From Zoogloeaceae bacterium (lineage in GTDB: Bacteria; Pseudomonadota; Gammaproteobacteria; Burkholderiales; Rhodocyclaceae): DNA of 64,000 bases. This document shows positions 1 to 9,881 of this stretch, one piece after another (the stretch's first letter is position 1; the number at the start of each line of letters is the position of its first letter). The notes below the pieces were generated by a model. It was not told the DNA's origin, did no database searches, and saw only the letters and a list, made by a program, of their open reading frames with translations. Position numbers and translations under genes: made by a program. Location: positions 1 to 64,000 of the forward strand of contig JAITMP010000019.1 of NCBI GenBank assembly GCA_031277315.1. Reading direction: 5' to 3'.

Positions 1-141
1 CCGATCTTCCAGCGGCAGCCGTGCCAGCGCGTCGTATTTCGGCAGATGGCGGCGATCCCACACCCAGACCCAGACGCCGATGAAGCACAGCATCAATATC
101 ACGGTGACGACGCCGATCAGATGTCCCCAGAGCGGATTCAT
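1..141 (-). CDS. ccoQ: cbb3 oxidase small subunit CcoQ, cut by window edge
   Basis: The frame begins MNPLWGHLIGVVTVILML and runs through one hydrophobic segment into a charged stretch (WDRRHLPKY). This is the shape of the CcoQ/FixQ subunit, a single-pass membrane peptide that stabilises the cbb3 cytochrome oxidase. Its ATG overlaps the ccoO stop codon in an ATGA arrangement, so translation is probably coupled. The gene runs off the left edge after 47 codons; CcoQ is normally about 50-60 residues, so most of it is present and ccoP would be expected next. The identification rests on gene order and the single membrane span, because the family is short and poorly conserved. Confidence 0.8.
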   Translation of the reverse strand, partial: MNPLWGHLIGVVTVILMLCFIGVWVWVWDRRHLPKYDALARLPLEDR

Positions 142-794
142 GGCGCGGCCTTTGTCATGACATTCGGCAGCGTGCCGTTGGCTGACAAGGTCGTACCCAG
201 CCCTTGCAGATAGGCGACCAGCGCGTCGAGCGCCGTCTTGTCTTTCAGGGACGCGGGCGCGGCGGCGAGATCGGCGTCGGTATAAGGATCGCCCAGCTGC
301 CGCAGCGCCCGCATGCGCGCCACGATATCGGCGGCGTCGATCGTCTCGTTGGCCAGCCAGGGGTAGCCGGGCATATTGGATTCAGGTTCCGTCTGGCGTG
401 GATCCATCAAATGGAGGCGGTGCCACGTGTCGGAGTATTTGCCGCCGACGCGCGCCAGATCCGGCCCGGTGCGCTTGGAACCCCATTGATGCGGACGGTC
501 GTACACCGATTCCTCGGCCACCGAATAATGGCCGTAGCGTTCGGTTTCGGCGCGCAGCGCGCGGATCATCTGCGTATGGCACAGATAGCAGCCTTCGCGC
601 ACGTAGATGTCCTTGCCCGCCAGACGCAAGGCGTCATAGGGTTTGACGTTGGCGGGCGGCGCCACCTGCCGGGCGCGGACAAACAGCGGCGTGATTTCCG
701 CCAGCCCGCCCAGCGACACCATGATCGCGATGCAGACGCCGAGCAGCCCGGCGTGTTTTTCCATGGTTTCGAAATAGCGATAACCGCCAGCCAT
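138..794 (-). CDS. ccoO: cbb3 cytochrome c oxidase subunit II (mono-haem CcoO)
   Basis: This 218-residue protein is the mono-haem cytochrome c subunit of the cbb3 terminal oxidase and passes electrons to the CcoN haem-copper centre. One N-terminal membrane anchor (about residues 15-38) is followed by a periplasmic domain with the haem motif C69-Y-L-C72-H73. The downstream NMPGYPWL stretch supplies the likely axial methionine. It lies 15 bp after ccoN and overlaps ccoQ by 4 bp in the order ccoNOQ. The length is normal for the family. A high-affinity oxidase fits an organism that also carries anaerobic aromatic pathways. Confidence 0.95.
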   Translation of the reverse strand: MAGGYRYFETMEKHAGLLGVCIAIMVSLGGLAEITPLFVRARQVAPPANVKPYDALRLAGKDIYVREGCYLCHTQMIRALRAETERYGHYSVAEESVYDRPHQWGSKRTGPDLARVGGKYSDTWHRLHLMDPRQTEPESNMPGYPWLANETIDAADIVARMRALRQLGDPYTDADLAAAPASLKDKTALDALVAYLQGLGTTLSANGTLPNVMTKAAP

Positions 795-809
795 CGTCGC
801 CTCCTCTCC

Positions 810-2258
810 TCAATGCGAAACCGGCAGCGCGGCTGGCCCGGAGATCGGCACCGGAATCGGCGCGACCGGACGCTTGCGCGCATCCGCCGCCGTGCGCCAC
901 AGGTTCCAGGCCATCACCGCCATGCCCAATACGATCAATACGCCGCCGGCGAAGCGGATCGCGTAAAGCGGCTTGACTGTCAGCAGGCTGGCGATGAAGG
1001 GGTAAATCAGCGCGCCGTTGGCATCGGTGGCGCGCCACATCAGCCCCTCGGTGACGCCGGCGGTCCACATCGAGATCACGTACAGCAAGAGGCCCGCCAG
1101 GTGCAGCCAAAAGTGCAGTTCCATGGCCTTGCGCGAGTACATCTCCATCTGCCCGAGCACGCGCGGCGCCATGGCGTACAGCGAAGCGATGGTAATCATC
1201 GCCACCCAGCCGATGGCGCCGGAGTGCACGTGAGCCACCGTCCAGTTGGTGTAGTGCGATAGCGCGTTGACGCTCTTGATCGCCATCATCGAGCCTTCAA
1301 AGGTGGACGCGCCGTAAAACACCAGCGCAACCACCATGAACTTGGCGACCGGATCGCCGCGCAGCTTGTGCCAGGAGCCGTTAAAGGTGAGCAGGCCATT
1401 GGCCGCCGAACCCCAGCTTGGCATCAACAGCACCAGCGAGAAGGCCATGCCCACCGACTGCACCCAATCCGGCAGCGCGGTGTACATCAGATGATGCGAA
1501 CCGGCCCACATGTACACCGAAATCAGCGCCCAGAAATTGACGATGGAAAAGCGGTAGCTCCACAAGGGCTGCTGCGCCTGACGCGGCACGAAGTAATACA
1601 TCATGCCGAGAAAACCGGCGGTGAGAAAAAAGGCCACGGCGTTGTGGCCGTACCACCACTGCACCATGGCGTCGACGACGCCGGAATAGATCGGGTAGGA
1701 CTTGGTCAGCGATACCGGCAGCGCCAGATTGTTGACGATGTGCAGCAAACCCACGGCGATGATGAACGCGCCGTAATACCAGTTGGCGACGTAGATATGG
1801 CGGATGCGCCGCCGCGCCAGCGTAGCGAAAAATACCGCGCCAAAGCTGACCCACACCAGTGCGATCAGAATGTCGATAAACCATTCCGGTTCAGCGTATT
1901 CCTTGCTTTGGGTAATGCCGAGCGGCATCGTCACCATCGCCAGGACACAGATCAACTGCCAGCCCCAGAAGGTGAAATTCGCCAGCCGCGGCAGCGCCAG
2001 CGTCGTGTGTCCGGTGCGCTGCGTCACGTAGTAGCAGGTGCCCATCAGCGCGTTGCCGCCGAAGGCGAAGATGACGCCGAAGGTGTGATCCAGGCGCAAA
2101 TGGCTGAAAGTCAGCCAGGAAATATTGAAATTCAGGGCAGGCCAAACCAGTTGCGCGGCGACGAAAACGCCAATCGACATGCCAATGATGCCCCACACCG
2201 CCGCCGCCAGCAGAAACAGGCGCACGACATGATCGTTGTAGGTTTCCGTCGTTTGCAT
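810..2258 (-). CDS. ccoN: cbb3 cytochrome c oxidase subunit I (CcoN)
   Basis: CcoN is the catalytic subunit of the cbb3 oxidase, a roughly 12-helix membrane protein that carries haem b, haem b3 and CuB and reduces oxygen at low tension. Histidine-rich motifs typical of the family are visible, including [43 protein letters not shown] and [15 protein letters not shown] chose the ATG at 2258, which has a GAGAGG ribosome-binding site. An in-frame TTG lies four codons upstream and would give 486 residues. No FNR-type palindrome is visible in the roughly 100 bp upstream; a TATACT sequence and a GC-rich hairpin are present there. Confidence 0.95.
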   Translation of the reverse strand: MQTTETYNDHVVRLFLLAAAVWGIIGMSIGVFVAAQLVWPALNFNISWLTFSHLRLDHTFGVIFAFGGNALMGTCYYVTQRTGHTTLALPRLANFTFWGWQLICVLAMVTMPLGITQSKEYAEPEWFIDILIALVWVSFGAVFFATLARRRIRHIYVANWYYGAFIIAVGLLHIVNNLALPVSLTKSYPIYSGVVDAMVQWWYGHNAVAFFLTAGFLGMMYYFVPRQAQQPLWSYRFSIVNFWALISVYMWAGSHHLMYTALPDWVQSVGMAFSLVLLMPSWGSAANGLLTFNGSWHKLRGDPVAKFMVVALVFYGASTFEGSMMAIKSVNALSHYTNWTVAHVHSGAIGWVAMITIASLYAMAPRVLGQMEMYSRKAMELHFWLHLAGLLLYVISMWTAGVTEGLMWRATDANGALIYPFIASLLTVKPLYAIRFAGGVLIVLGMAVMAWNLWRTAADARKRPVAPIPVPISGPAALPVSH

Positions 2259-2366
2259 GGAGCCTCTCAAAACAACAGGTGCAACAAGCCGGGTTCGCCC
2301 GGCCCGCCGCAGCGGGCGGGAAGCATGGTTGAAGTATAGACGACGATGCGGCCCGCTATCCCCGTC

Positions 2367-2936
2367 TTACTGTTTTTCCGCCATGTGCGGCCATGCCATG
2401 CGCAAGTAGTAGGCCATCGACCAGAGCGTGAGCAGCGCCGCCAGATAGATCAGCCAGGTGCCGACGCGCTGCGGGTCGAACAGCGGCAGCGGGTCGTGAT
2501 ACAGCAGCATCGGGATGGCGACCATCTGGCTGGCAGTTTTCACCTTGCCGAGGAACGATACGGCGACGCTGCGCGCGGCGCCGATCTTGGCCATCCATTC
2601 GCGCAGGGCGGAAATGGCGATTTCCCGTCCGATGATGATGAAGGCGACGACGGTATCCACCCGGTCGATCTGCACCAGCATGATGAGCGCCGCCGCCACC
2701 ATCAGCTTGTCGGCGACGGGATCGAGAAACGCGCCGAAGGCGGAAGTCTGTTTCAGGGTGCGGGCGAGATAGCCGTCGAGCCAGTCGGTCAGGGCCGCGA
2801 CGATGAAGATCGTCATCGCCGCCAGATTCTGCCGATGCGGCGCCAGCCAGTCGTGGTGCAGGTAGAAAACGCCGACGAAGAGCGGGATCAGGAGAATGCG
2901 GCCCCAGGTCAGCAGATTGGGAATGGTGTAAGGCAT
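2367..2936 (-). CDS. pgsA: CDP-diacylglycerol--glycerol-3-phosphate 3-phosphatidyltransferase
   Basis: PgsA makes phosphatidylglycerolphosphate, the committed step to the anionic phospholipids PG and cardiolipin, in the inner membrane. The CDP-alcohol phosphotransferase signature DG-x2-AR-x8-G-x3-D-x3-D is complete in the stretch from DWLDGYLAR to FLDPVADK (about residues 50-76). Several hydrophobic segments surround it. The length of 189 residues is normal for the family. It is the last gene of the nagZ-udg-uvrC-pgsA run, starting 20 bp after the uvrC stop; uvrC-pgsA adjacency is common in proteobacteria. Confidence 0.95.
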   Translation of the reverse strand: MPYTIPNLLTWGRILLIPLFVGVFYLHHDWLAPHRQNLAAMTIFIVAALTDWLDGYLARTLKQTSAFGAFLDPVADKLMVAAALIMLVQIDRVDTVVAFIIIGREIAISALREWMAKIGAARSVAVSFLGKVKTASQMVAIPMLLYHDPLPLFDPQRVGTWLIYLAALLTLWSMAYYLRMAWPHMAEKQ

Positions 2937-2956
2937 TGCGCGTTCTTTTCGCTTCT

Positions 2957-4753
2957 TTAATGAAGCTGATTGTAAATCGCTTCCGCCAGTTTGCGGCTAA
3001 CGCCTTCCACGCGGCATAGGTCTTCGACGGTCGCGCCGCGCACGCCTTGCAAACCGCCGAACTGCGCCAGCAGGCGTTTGCGCCGGGCCGGGCCGACGCC
3101 GGGAATATCCTCCAGACTCGAACGGCTGCGCGCCTTGGCGCGGCGGGCGCGATGTCCGGCGATGGCGAAGCGGTGCGCTTCGTCGCGGATCTGCTGGATG
3201 AGGTGTAAAGCCGCGTCGTCCGCCGGCAGATTCAGCGGCGCCTGGCCGCCGGGCAGCAGCAGCGTTTCCAGACCGGGCTTGCGCTCCTCGCCTTTCGCCA
3301 CGCCGATGGCGGGCAGATCGGTGAGGCCGAGATCGACCAGCACCGCGCGGGCGGCGCCGACCTGCCCCTTGCCGCCGTCGATGAGGATCAGATCCGGCCG
3401 CACGCCCTGCCCCGCCGCCACTTTTTCATAGCGGCGCTCCAGCGCCTGACGCATCGCCGCGTAGTCGTCGCCGGGCGTGATGCCGGCGATGTTGTAGCGC
3501 CGGTATTCGCTTCTTTTCATGACGCCGTCGACGCACACCACGCAGGAGGCGACCGTCGCCTCGCCCAGCGTGTGGCTGATGTCGAAGCATTCGATGCGCC
3601 GCAGCGGCTCGGCGGCGTCGAGCGCCTCGCGCAGGCGCTCAAGACGCCCTTCCGTATTCGTTTTCAATATCGCTTGCGCTTCGATGGCGCGGAAAGCGTT
3701 TTTTTCCACCATCGCCAGCCAGGCCCGCTCCGCTTCCAGACGCGGCCGCTGCAGGGCGACGGCGTAGCCCGCCATCCCGGACAGGGCGGCCTCGCACTCG
3801 GCATCCACGTCGAGATTGACGAGAATCCGGGGCGGCGGCGGATGATCGGCATAATGCTGTTCGAGAAACGCCGTCAGGGCTTCCTCCGGCGCGCAGTCCT
3901 GCGCGTTGTGCGGAAAATGCGCCTTGTCGCCCAGATGCCGTCCGCCGCGCACCATGGCGTGATTGATCGCCAGCAAGCCTTGTCCGGCGACGGCGGCGAC
4001 GATGTCGACATCCTCCTCGCGCGCAGTTTCGGCGTATTGCCGGTGCAGCACTTTCTGCAAGGAACGAATCTGGTCGCGCAGCGCCGCCGCTTTCTCGAAA
4101 TGCAGTTGGTCTGATTCCATCTGCATGGCCCCGGTGAGCCGGTCGATCACCTCGCTGTGCCGTCCTTTCAGGAACATCTCGGCCAGCCGCGCGTCGGCGG
4201 CGTAATCGGCCACGGAAATCAGGCCGACGCAAGGCGCGCTGCAACGGCGAATCTGGTGCAGCAGGCAGGCGCGCGAACGGTTCTGGTACACCGCGTTCTC
4301 GCAGGTGCGAAGAAGAAAAATCCGCTGCAATAAATGGATGCTCTCGCGCACCGCCTGGGCGTTCGGAAAGGGGCCGAAATAGCGCGCTCCTTTTTCAAAC
4401 GCGCCGCGATGAAAGGCGATGCGCGGACAGGCGTCCGCCGACAGCATGATGTAGGGATAGGATTTGTCGTCCCGGAACAGGATGTTGTATTTCGGCGCCA
4501 GCCGCTTGATGAGATTGTTTTCAAGAATCAGCGCCTCGGCCTCGGAGCGCGTCACCGTCACCTCGATGCCGGCCACCTGCCCCACCATGAGGCGGATGCG
4601 CGGACTCAGATCGGATTTCTGGAAGTAGGATGCGACGCGCTTTTTCAGGGCTTTCGCCTTGCCGACGTAGAGCACCCGGCTCTCGGCGTCCAGCATGCGG
4701 TAGACACCCGGTTCCTCAGGCAGGGAACGGATCAGGGCCTTGCTGTCGAACAT
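2957..4753 (-). CDS. uvrC: UvrABC system protein C
   Basis: UvrC is the dual-incision nuclease of nucleotide excision repair. The N-terminal GIY-YIG nuclease domain starts with LPEEPGVYRMLD and VLYVGKAKALKKRV. A UvrBC-binding segment, the RNase H-like domain (FDISHTLGEATVASCVVC, DLILIDGGKGQV) and a C-terminal helix-hairpin-helix (LEDIPGVGPARRKRLL) follow. I placed the start at MFDSK (4753); the open frame extends 29 codons upstream, but that part lies inside udg and looks like shadow coding. The 598-residue product is normal for the family. The start overlaps the end of udg by 22 bp. Confidence 0.96.
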   Translation of the reverse strand: MFDSKALIRSLPEEPGVYRMLDAESRVLYVGKAKALKKRVASYFQKSDLSPRIRLMVGQVAGIEVTVTRSEAEALILENNLIKRLAPKYNILFRDDKSYPYIMLSADACPRIAFHRGAFEKGARYFGPFPNAQAVRESIHLLQRIFLLRTCENAVYQNRSRACLLHQIRRCSAPCVGLISVADYAADARLAEMFLKGRHSEVIDRLTGAMQMESDQLHFEKAAALRDQIRSLQKVLHRQYAETAREEDVDIVAAVAGQGLLAINHAMVRGGRHLGDKAHFPHNAQDCAPEEALTAFLEQHYADHPPPPRILVNLDVDAECEAALSGMAGYAVALQRPRLEAERAWLAMVEKNAFRAIEAQAILKTNTEGRLERLREALDAAEPLRRIECFDISHTLGEATVASCVVCVDGVMKRSEYRRYNIAGITPGDDYAAMRQALERRYEKVAAGQGVRPDLILIDGGKGQVGAARAVLVDLGLTDLPAIGVAKGEERKPGLETLLLPGGQAPLNLPADDAALHLIQQIRDEAHRFAIAGHRARRAKARSRSSLEDIPGVGPARRKRLLAQFGGLQGVRGATVEDLCRVEGVSRKLAEAIYNQLH

Positions 4754-5379
4754 GGCCCGAGATCGGCGCGGATGGCTTCGAAAACGGCGTGAAAAGCCGG
4801 CTCCGTCAGCCGTCCGGTCTGCGTGTTGTAGCGGCTGCAATGGTAGCTGTCATGCAGAACGCGTCCGTCCGGCAAAACATGGCGCGCGCCGTGAGCGAAT
4901 TTCCAGCCGCCGGGCTTCAAGGCCAGCGCCCGCAGCACGGCGCCGTGCGCCACCAGTCCGAGCGCAAGAATGACATGCGCTTGCGGCGCGGCGGCCAGTT
5001 CCGCAGCCAGATAGCGGTTGCAGGTTTTGATCTCGCCCGTTTCCGGCTTGTTCTCCGGCGGCACGCACTTCACGGCGTTGGTGATGCGGCAATCGTCGAG
5101 CCGCAGTCCGTCGTCAGCCGCGACCGATGTGGCCTGGCTGGAAAAACCGTAACGGTGCAGGGTCGAATACAGCAGCACGCCGGCATAGTCGCCGGTAAAC
5201 GGGCGACCGGTGCGATTGGCGCCGTGATAACCCGGCGCGAGACCGACGATGAGCAGCCGCGCCCTGGCGTCGCCGAACGGCGGCACCGGCCGGGCGAAGT
5301 AACCGGGCCGCGCGGCGCGGCACTCCGAGAGAAACGCCGCCAGACGTGGGCAGTCGCGGCAGGTTTCGATGGACTTCAT
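4732..5379 (-). CDS. Family 5-type uracil-DNA glycosylase (iron-sulfur)
   Basis: This 215-residue protein belongs to the iron-sulfur uracil-DNA glycosylases, which remove uracil and other deaminated bases. The N-terminal CRDCPRL supplies two cluster cysteines. Further cysteines (NAVKCVPPENKPE and ETGEIKTCNRYL) complete the set. The active-site loop GLAPGYHGANRTGRPFTGDYAG resembles family 5 (UDGb) enzymes, and the late HDSYHCSRYNTQTG motif is also typical. It lies between nagZ and uvrC in the same direction, and coupling to uvrC suggests joint expression with a repair gene. Assignment to family 5 rather than family 4 is by motif resemblance only. Confidence 0.85.
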   Translation of the reverse strand: MKSIETCRDCPRLAAFLSECRAARPGYFARPVPPFGDARARLLIVGLAPGYHGANRTGRPFTGDYAGVLLYSTLHRYGFSSQATSVAADDGLRLDDCRITNAVKCVPPENKPETGEIKTCNRYLAAELAAAPQAHVILALGLVAHGAVLRALALKPGGWKFAHGARHVLPDGRVLHDSYHCSRYNTQTGRLTEPAFHAVFEAIRADLGPCSTARP

Positions 5380-5390
5380 TTCACCTTCAT

Positions 5391-6431
5391 TTATTTAACT
5401 TCGGCAAGCCGCGCCAGCGCCCGTTGATAGAGCGGATCGTTTCGCAATGCTTCGAGAGAACGCGCCGGCGCGTCGGGTCGCAGTTTTTCCAGACGGCGCA
5501 CGGAAGCCGGATCGTGACTTGGCCGCCATTCGCGCAGCAGTTGCCGCGCCGCAGCGGGGTTATTGCACACCAGCACGATGTCGCAGCCGGCGGCGAGGGC
5601 GGCATCGGCGCGTTCGACATAACCGCCGGCGACGCTGGCGCCTTCCATCGACAGATCGTCGCTGAAAATCGCGCCGTCGAAACCCAGCTCGCCACGCAGC
5701 ACGTAGCGCAGCCAGTAGCGCGAAAAACCGGCCGGATTAGCATCGAACTGTTCGTAGATGATGTGCGCCGGCATGACGGCGGCCAGGCCCATTTCGCGGT
5801 GAGCGCGGTAAGGCGCGAGATCGGGATACAGCGCCGCCGCCGGACGGGTGTCGACCGGAATCGCGACATGCGAATCGGCGGCGGCGAAACCGTGGCCGGG
5901 AAAATGCTTGCCGACATTCGCCATGCCGGCCTGCCGCAGCCCGGCGGCAAGCGCGCCCGCGAGTTGCGTCACGGCGGCGGGATCGCGGTGGAAAGCGCGG
6001 TCGCCGATGACTTCGCTGCTGCCGTAATCGAGATCGAGCACCGGCGTGAAACTGAGGTCGATGCCGCAGGCGCGCAACTCGGCGGCCAGCACATGGCCGG
6101 CGGCTTTCGCCGTCTCGATGGCGCGGCTGGCGTCCGCATCCCACAGCCTGCCCAGAATGCGCATCGGCGGCAGCGCGGTGAGGCCGTCACGGACGCGCTG
6201 CACGCGGCCTCCTTCATGGTCGATGGCGATCAGCAGCGGCGGCTGGCGCAGGGCATGAATGTCCGCCGTCAGTTCCCGCAGGACGGCAAGCGACTCGAAA
6301 TTGCGCGCGAACAGGATCACGCCGCCGACCAGCGGATGCCGCAGCACTTCGCGCTCCTCGGCGGAAAGACGCGGCCCTTCCACGTCGAGCATGACCGGGC
6401 CGGGCGGCAGGAAGGGTGCAGAGGCAGTCAT
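5391..6431 (-). CDS. nagZ: beta-N-acetylhexosaminidase NagZ
   Basis: NagZ is the cytoplasmic glycoside hydrolase family 3 enzyme that removes N-acetylglucosamine from muropeptides during peptidoglycan recycling. Family hallmarks are GVILFARNFES, LLIAIDHEGGRVQRVR, the KHFPGHGFAAADSHVAIP catalytic loop with its His-containing dyad, and GAIFSDDLSMEGA, whose Asp is the nucleophile. The 346-residue length is normal. Its ATG overlaps the acpS stop in ATGA, the usual acpS-nagZ arrangement in betaproteobacteria. Confidence 0.96.
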   Translation of the reverse strand: MTASAPFLPPGPVMLDVEGPRLSAEEREVLRHPLVGGVILFARNFESLAVLRELTADIHALRQPPLLIAIDHEGGRVQRVRDGLTALPPMRILGRLWDADASRAIETAKAAGHVLAAELRACGIDLSFTPVLDLDYGSSEVIGDRAFHRDPAAVTQLAGALAAGLRQAGMANVGKHFPGHGFAAADSHVAIPVDTRPAAALYPDLAPYRAHREMGLAAVMPAHIIYEQFDANPAGFSRYWLRYVLRGELGFDGAIFSDDLSMEGASVAGGYVERADAALAAGCDIVLVCNNPAAARQLLREWRPSHDPASVRRLEKLRPDAPARSLEALRNDPLYQRALARLAEVK

Positions 6432-6814
6432 GGCGAATCCACGCTTTCAACGACAACAAACGCCAAAGCGGTATCGGTTTCGTCGCTCAGGCTCAGGTGG
6501 GCGCGCAGCCGCCGCGCCCGCATCCAGTCGGCGAGCGGCGGCGCGTAGTCAAAACCGGGGCGGCCCAGATCGTCGCTCGTCACGGCAATGTTATGCAGCG
6601 TGGCCGGATCGCGCACGCCGAGGCCGAGCGCCTTGCCGAGCGCCTCCTTGGCGGCGAAACGCTTGGCGAGGAAAGCCGCCGGTTTCGATGTCTGGCGATA
6701 ACGTTCCATTTCGGCGGCGGCGAGCAGCCGGACGGCGGCGCGTTCGCCGTGCCGCGCCAGCAGCCGTTCGATGCGGGCGATGGCGACGATGTCGACGCCG
6801 ACGCCATGAATCAC
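6428..6814 (-). CDS. acpS: holo-[acyl-carrier-protein] synthase
   Basis: AcpS transfers the 4'-phosphopantetheine arm of CoA to apo-AcpP, needed for the fatty acid cluster at 20.8-26 kb. The N-terminal [16 protein letters not shown] holds the Mg-binding Asp, and [17 protein letters not shown] is the second signature. The start is a GTG at 6814 whose sequence overlaps the pdxJ stop (GTGA), giving 128 residues, the usual size. The longer open frame upstream is a shadow of pdxJ. Confidence 0.95.
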   Translation of the reverse strand: MIHGVGVDIVAIARIERLLARHGERAAVRLLAAAEMERYRQTSKPAAFLAKRFAAKEALGKALGLGVRDPATLHNIAVTSDDLGRPGFDYAPPLADWMRARRLRAHLSLSDETDTALAFVVVESVDSP

Positions 6815-7533
6815 GCCCGCGCCTCCAGCATCAGCCGCTTCATGCGGCGCACCGCTTCCTGCCAGCCGGAAAAAACGGCTTCGGCGACGATGGCGTGACC
6901 GATGTTGAGTTCGACGATTTCCGGGATGGCGGCGACCGGCCCGACGTTTTCGTAGTGCAGGCCGTGACCCGCGTTCACCTTGAAGCCGAGCTTGCGGGCA
7001 TAGCGCGCCGCCTCGGCGACGCGGGCGAGTTCCTCCCGCGCCTGCCCGGCTTCCGTTGCCTCGGCGTAACGGCCAGTGTGAATTTCGATGGCGGGCGCGC
7101 CGCATTCACGGGCGGCCTCGATCTGGCGCGGATCGGCGTCGATGAAAAGGGAGACGCGGATGCCGGCGTCGGCGGCGGCGCGGCAGGCGGCGCGGACGCG
7201 CTCGAAGCCGCCAACGACATCAAGGCCGCCCTCGGTGGTGAGTTCCTGCCGCCGTTCCGGCACGTAGCAAATGTCATGCGGGCGGATGCGCAGGGCGAAA
7301 GCCACCATTTCATCGGTGACGGCGGCTTCCAGATTCATGCGGGTGGTCAGTTTTCCGCGCAGGATTTCAACGTCGCGGTCCTGAATGTGGCGGCGATCCT
7401 CGCGCAGATGCAGCGTAATCAGATCCGCCCCGCTCTGCTCGGCCAGCAGCGCGGCGCGGATCGGGTCGGGATAGTCGGTGCCGCGCTGCTGGCGCAGCGT
7501 CGCCACGTGGTCGATATTGACGCCCAGTTCCAT
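6811..7533 (-). CDS. pdxJ: pyridoxine 5'-phosphate synthase
   Basis: PdxJ condenses 1-deoxyxylulose 5-phosphate with 3-amino-2-oxopropyl phosphate to form pyridoxine 5'-phosphate. The TIM-barrel protein starts [24 protein letters not shown] and shows the family motifs [48 protein letters not shown] and [11 protein letters not shown]. The ATG at 7533 overlaps the recO stop by one base (TGATG), giving 240 residues, the family length. It sits between recO and acpS as in most betaproteobacteria. Confidence 0.97.
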   Translation of the reverse strand: MELGVNIDHVATLRQQRGTDYPDPIRAALLAEQSGADLITLHLREDRRHIQDRDVEILRGKLTTRMNLEAAVTDEMVAFALRIRPHDICYVPERRQELTTEGGLDVVGGFERVRAACRAAADAGIRVSLFIDADPRQIEAARECGAPAIEIHTGRYAEATEAGQAREELARVAEAARYARKLGFKVNAGHGLHYENVGPVAAIPEIVELNIGHAIVAEAVFSGWQEAVRRMKRLMLEARA

Positions 7534-8267
7534 CACAACTCCTGCAATTCCATGAAAACACGGCGCGAGCTTAAAAGCTGGCCGCCAAGATAATGCCGGA
7601 TCAGCATGCGCATCAACTGCCTGCATTGCGCCAGCGTTTCGGCCTCGCTGTAATCGTCCCGCGCGATGGCCAGCAAAGCCTGGCCGGAAAAAGATTCCGC
7701 TTCGGCTGCCTCCGCCTTCGCGCCCAGGCGCACCGGGCCGCGTTCGAGAACGTAAGCGTAGCGCTTTTGCGGGTCCACCGGCTGACCGTCGTCGGCTTCG
7801 CGGTCCAGCGTCAGACCATAGCCCAATTCTTTCAGCAGCGTTTTCTCGAAGCGCCGCAACGAAACCTGGCTCGGCTCTCCGAGCGCCAGCGCCCGCGACG
7901 CTTCGGCATACGCCTGAAACAAACTCGGATGCGCGTCTTCACGCGGCAGCAGCTTGAGCAGCAATTCGTTCATGTAATAGCCGAGCAGCAGCGCCCGCGC
8001 CTGCAGCAGGGGCTGACCGCCGATCCACTCCGCCTTCGCCAGGGTGCGCATTTCGCCCTGGCCGAACCAGCCCAGTTCGAGCGGCTGAAAAGCCATCAGC
8101 AGCCCGCGCAGCGCCGAGCGCGGACGGCGCGCGCCGCGCGCCACCAGCGAGAGCCGGCCATGATCGCGGCTGAACGCCTCGACGATCAGGCTGGTTTCCT
8201 TGAACGGGTAGGCATGCAGGACATACGCCGGCTGCCCATCCACCCTGCCCTTGCCAGCGCCGCTCAT
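7533..8267 (-). CDS. recO: DNA repair protein RecO
   Basis: RecO works with RecR to load RecA at gaps and breaks. The N-terminal OB fold ([36 protein letters not shown]) and the helical C-terminal half with [21 protein letters not shown] match the family. Zinc-binding cysteines are not evident, which is usual for proteobacterial RecO. The length is 244 residues. It overlaps era upstream (ATGA) and pdxJ downstream (TGATG). Confidence 0.95.
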   Translation of the reverse strand: MSGAGKGRVDGQPAYVLHAYPFKETSLIVEAFSRDHGRLSLVARGARRPRSALRGLLMAFQPLELGWFGQGEMRTLAKAEWIGGQPLLQARALLLGYYMNELLLKLLPREDAHPSLFQAYAEASRALALGEPSQVSLRRFEKTLLKELGYGLTLDREADDGQPVDPQKRYAYVLERGPVRLGAKAEAAEAESFSGQALLAIARDDYSEAETLAQCRQLMRMLIRHYLGGQLLSSRRVFMELQEL

Positions 8268-9157
8268 TGGTAGCCGAGACTCTTCAGCGCCCGCGCGTCA
8301 TCGGCCCAGCCGCTCTTGACCTTCACCCAGACTTCAAGGAACACCTTGCCGTCGAACAGCTTTTCCATGTCGCGCCGGGCGTCGCTGGCGATGGCCTTCA
8401 ACTGCGCCCCGCCTCGCCCGATGACAATGGCCTTGTGCGCCGGTTTGTCGACGATGATGGCAGCATGGATTCGCCGCAGGGCGCCTTCCTGCTCGAAGCG
8501 TTCGATCTCGACCGTCATGCCGTAGGGTAATTCCTCGCCGAGGCGGCGAAAGAGTTTTTCGCGCAGAAACTCAGCCGCCAGAAAACGCTCGCTGCGGTCG
8601 GTGAGATCGTCCTCGCCGAACAGCGGCCCGGATGCCGGCAGATAGCGGGCGGCGGCATCGAGCAAGGCGTCGCCGCCGCTGCCGTTGGCGGCGCACACCG
8701 GCACGATTTCGGCGAAGGGATGTGTCTGCGCCATTTTGGCGATGAACGGCAGCAGGCGCTGCTTGTCCGCCAGCCGGTCGATTTTGTTGACCACCAGCAG
8801 CGTCGTCTTGTCCGCCGGAATCATGGAGAGAATGCGCACGTCATCCTCGTTGAAGCGCCCCGCCTCGATCACCAGCAGCACGACATCCACGTCATGCAGG
8901 GCTTGCGACACGCCGCGATTCATCAGGCTGTTGAGGGCGCTCTTGTGCTTGATCTGGAAGCCGGGCGTGTCGACGAAAACGAATTGCTCGCCGGGGCGGG
9001 TGAGCACGCCGGTGATGCGATGGCGCGTCGTCTGGGCCTTGCGCGAGACGATGCTGATCTTCTCGCCGATCAGGTGATTCAGCAGCGTCGATTTGCCGAC
9101 GTTGGGCCGGCCGACGATGGCCAGATGGCCGCAGCGGAAATCTTCGGCGCCGTTCAT
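8264..9157 (-). CDS. era: GTPase Era
   Basis: Era is an essential GTPase that binds the 3' end of 16S rRNA during 30S assembly. The G domain shows G1 [15 protein letters not shown]3 DTPGF and G4 NKID. A C-terminal KH domain contains the [24 protein letters not shown] motif. I placed the start at MNGAEDF (9157), where the ATG overlaps the rnc stop. The upstream part of the open frame is a shadow of rnc. The 297-residue product is normal. Confidence 0.97.
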   Translation of the reverse strand: MNGAEDFRCGHLAIVGRPNVGKSTLLNHLIGEKISIVSRKAQTTRHRITGVLTRPGEQFVFVDTPGFQIKHKSALNSLMNRGVSQALHDVDVVLLVIEAGRFNEDDVRILSMIPADKTTLLVVNKIDRLADKQRLLPFIAKMAQTHPFAEIVPVCAANGSGGDALLDAAARYLPASGPLFGEDDLTDRSERFLAAEFLREKLFRRLGEELPYGMTVEIERFEQEGALRRIHAAIIVDKPAHKAIVIGRGGAQLKAIASDARRDMEKLFDGKVFLEVWVKVKSGWADDARALKSLGYQ

Positions 9158-9870
9158 TTCGCGCTGACCTGCTCGAAAGCCAGCCGGGCGGCTTCCTGCT
9201 CGGCGGCGCGCCGGCTGCTGCCCCGTCCGGTGGCGGCGATGCCGAACGCCGGAATCAGGCACTCGATCTCGAATTCCTGCGCGTGAGCCTCGCCGCGCGT
9301 GGCGCGCAACTGGTATTGCGGCAGGGCCATCCTGCGCCCTTGCAGAAATTCCTGCAAAGTCGTTTTGGCGTCCTTGCCGCTACGTTCGGGATCGAGGCCG
9401 GTCAGCGCCGGCGCGTAAAGATCGAGAATCGTCTGTCGCGCCGGCTCGAAACCGCCGTCGAGAAAAACCGCGCCGAACAGGGCTTCGAGCGCGTCGGCGA
9501 GAATCGAGGGGCGGCGGAAACCGCCGCTTTTCAACTCCCCTTCGCCGAGGCGCAGCCGTTCGCCGAGCGCGATCCGTTGCGCGATTTCCGCCAAGGCTTC
9601 CTGCCGCACCAGATTGGCGCGCAGCCGCGACAAATCGCCCTCGCGCGCGTCGCCGAAACGCTCGTAGAGCGCCTGCGCGATGACGCAGTTGAGCACGCTG
9701 TCGCCGAGAAACTCCAGACGCTCGTTGTGCGGCGCGCCGTGGCTGCGATGCGTCAGCGCCTGATCCAGAATGGCCCGGCTGCGGAAAACGTAGCCAATGG
9801 CGCGCTCAATGGCACGCTGAGCGGCACGTTCAGTGGCGCGTTCAGTCGAAGGCGTCGAAGACAGGCTCAT
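9154..9870 (-). CDS. rnc: ribonuclease III
   Basis: RNase III cleaves double-stranded RNA, including the rRNA precursor. The catalytic signature [13 protein letters not shown] and the second acidic site [15 protein letters not shown] are intact. A C-terminal double-stranded-RNA-binding domain follows ([10 protein letters not shown] to [15 protein letters not shown]). The N-terminus carries an unusual Glu/Arg/Ala run encoded by four imperfect 12-bp tandem repeats at 9799-9846. That makes the protein, at 238 residues, slightly longer than typical. The gene is coupled to era. Confidence 0.96.
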   Translation of the reverse strand: MSLSSTPSTERATERAAQRAIERAIGYVFRSRAILDQALTHRSHGAPHNERLEFLGDSVLNCVIAQALYERFGDAREGDLSRLRANLVRQEALAEIAQRIALGERLRLGEGELKSGGFRRPSILADALEALFGAVFLDGGFEPARQTILDLYAPALTGLDPERSGKDAKTTLQEFLQGRRMALPQYQLRATRGEAHAQEFEIECLIPAFGIAATGRGSSRRAAEQEAARLAFEQVSAK

Positions 9871-9881
9871 TCACCCGCGGC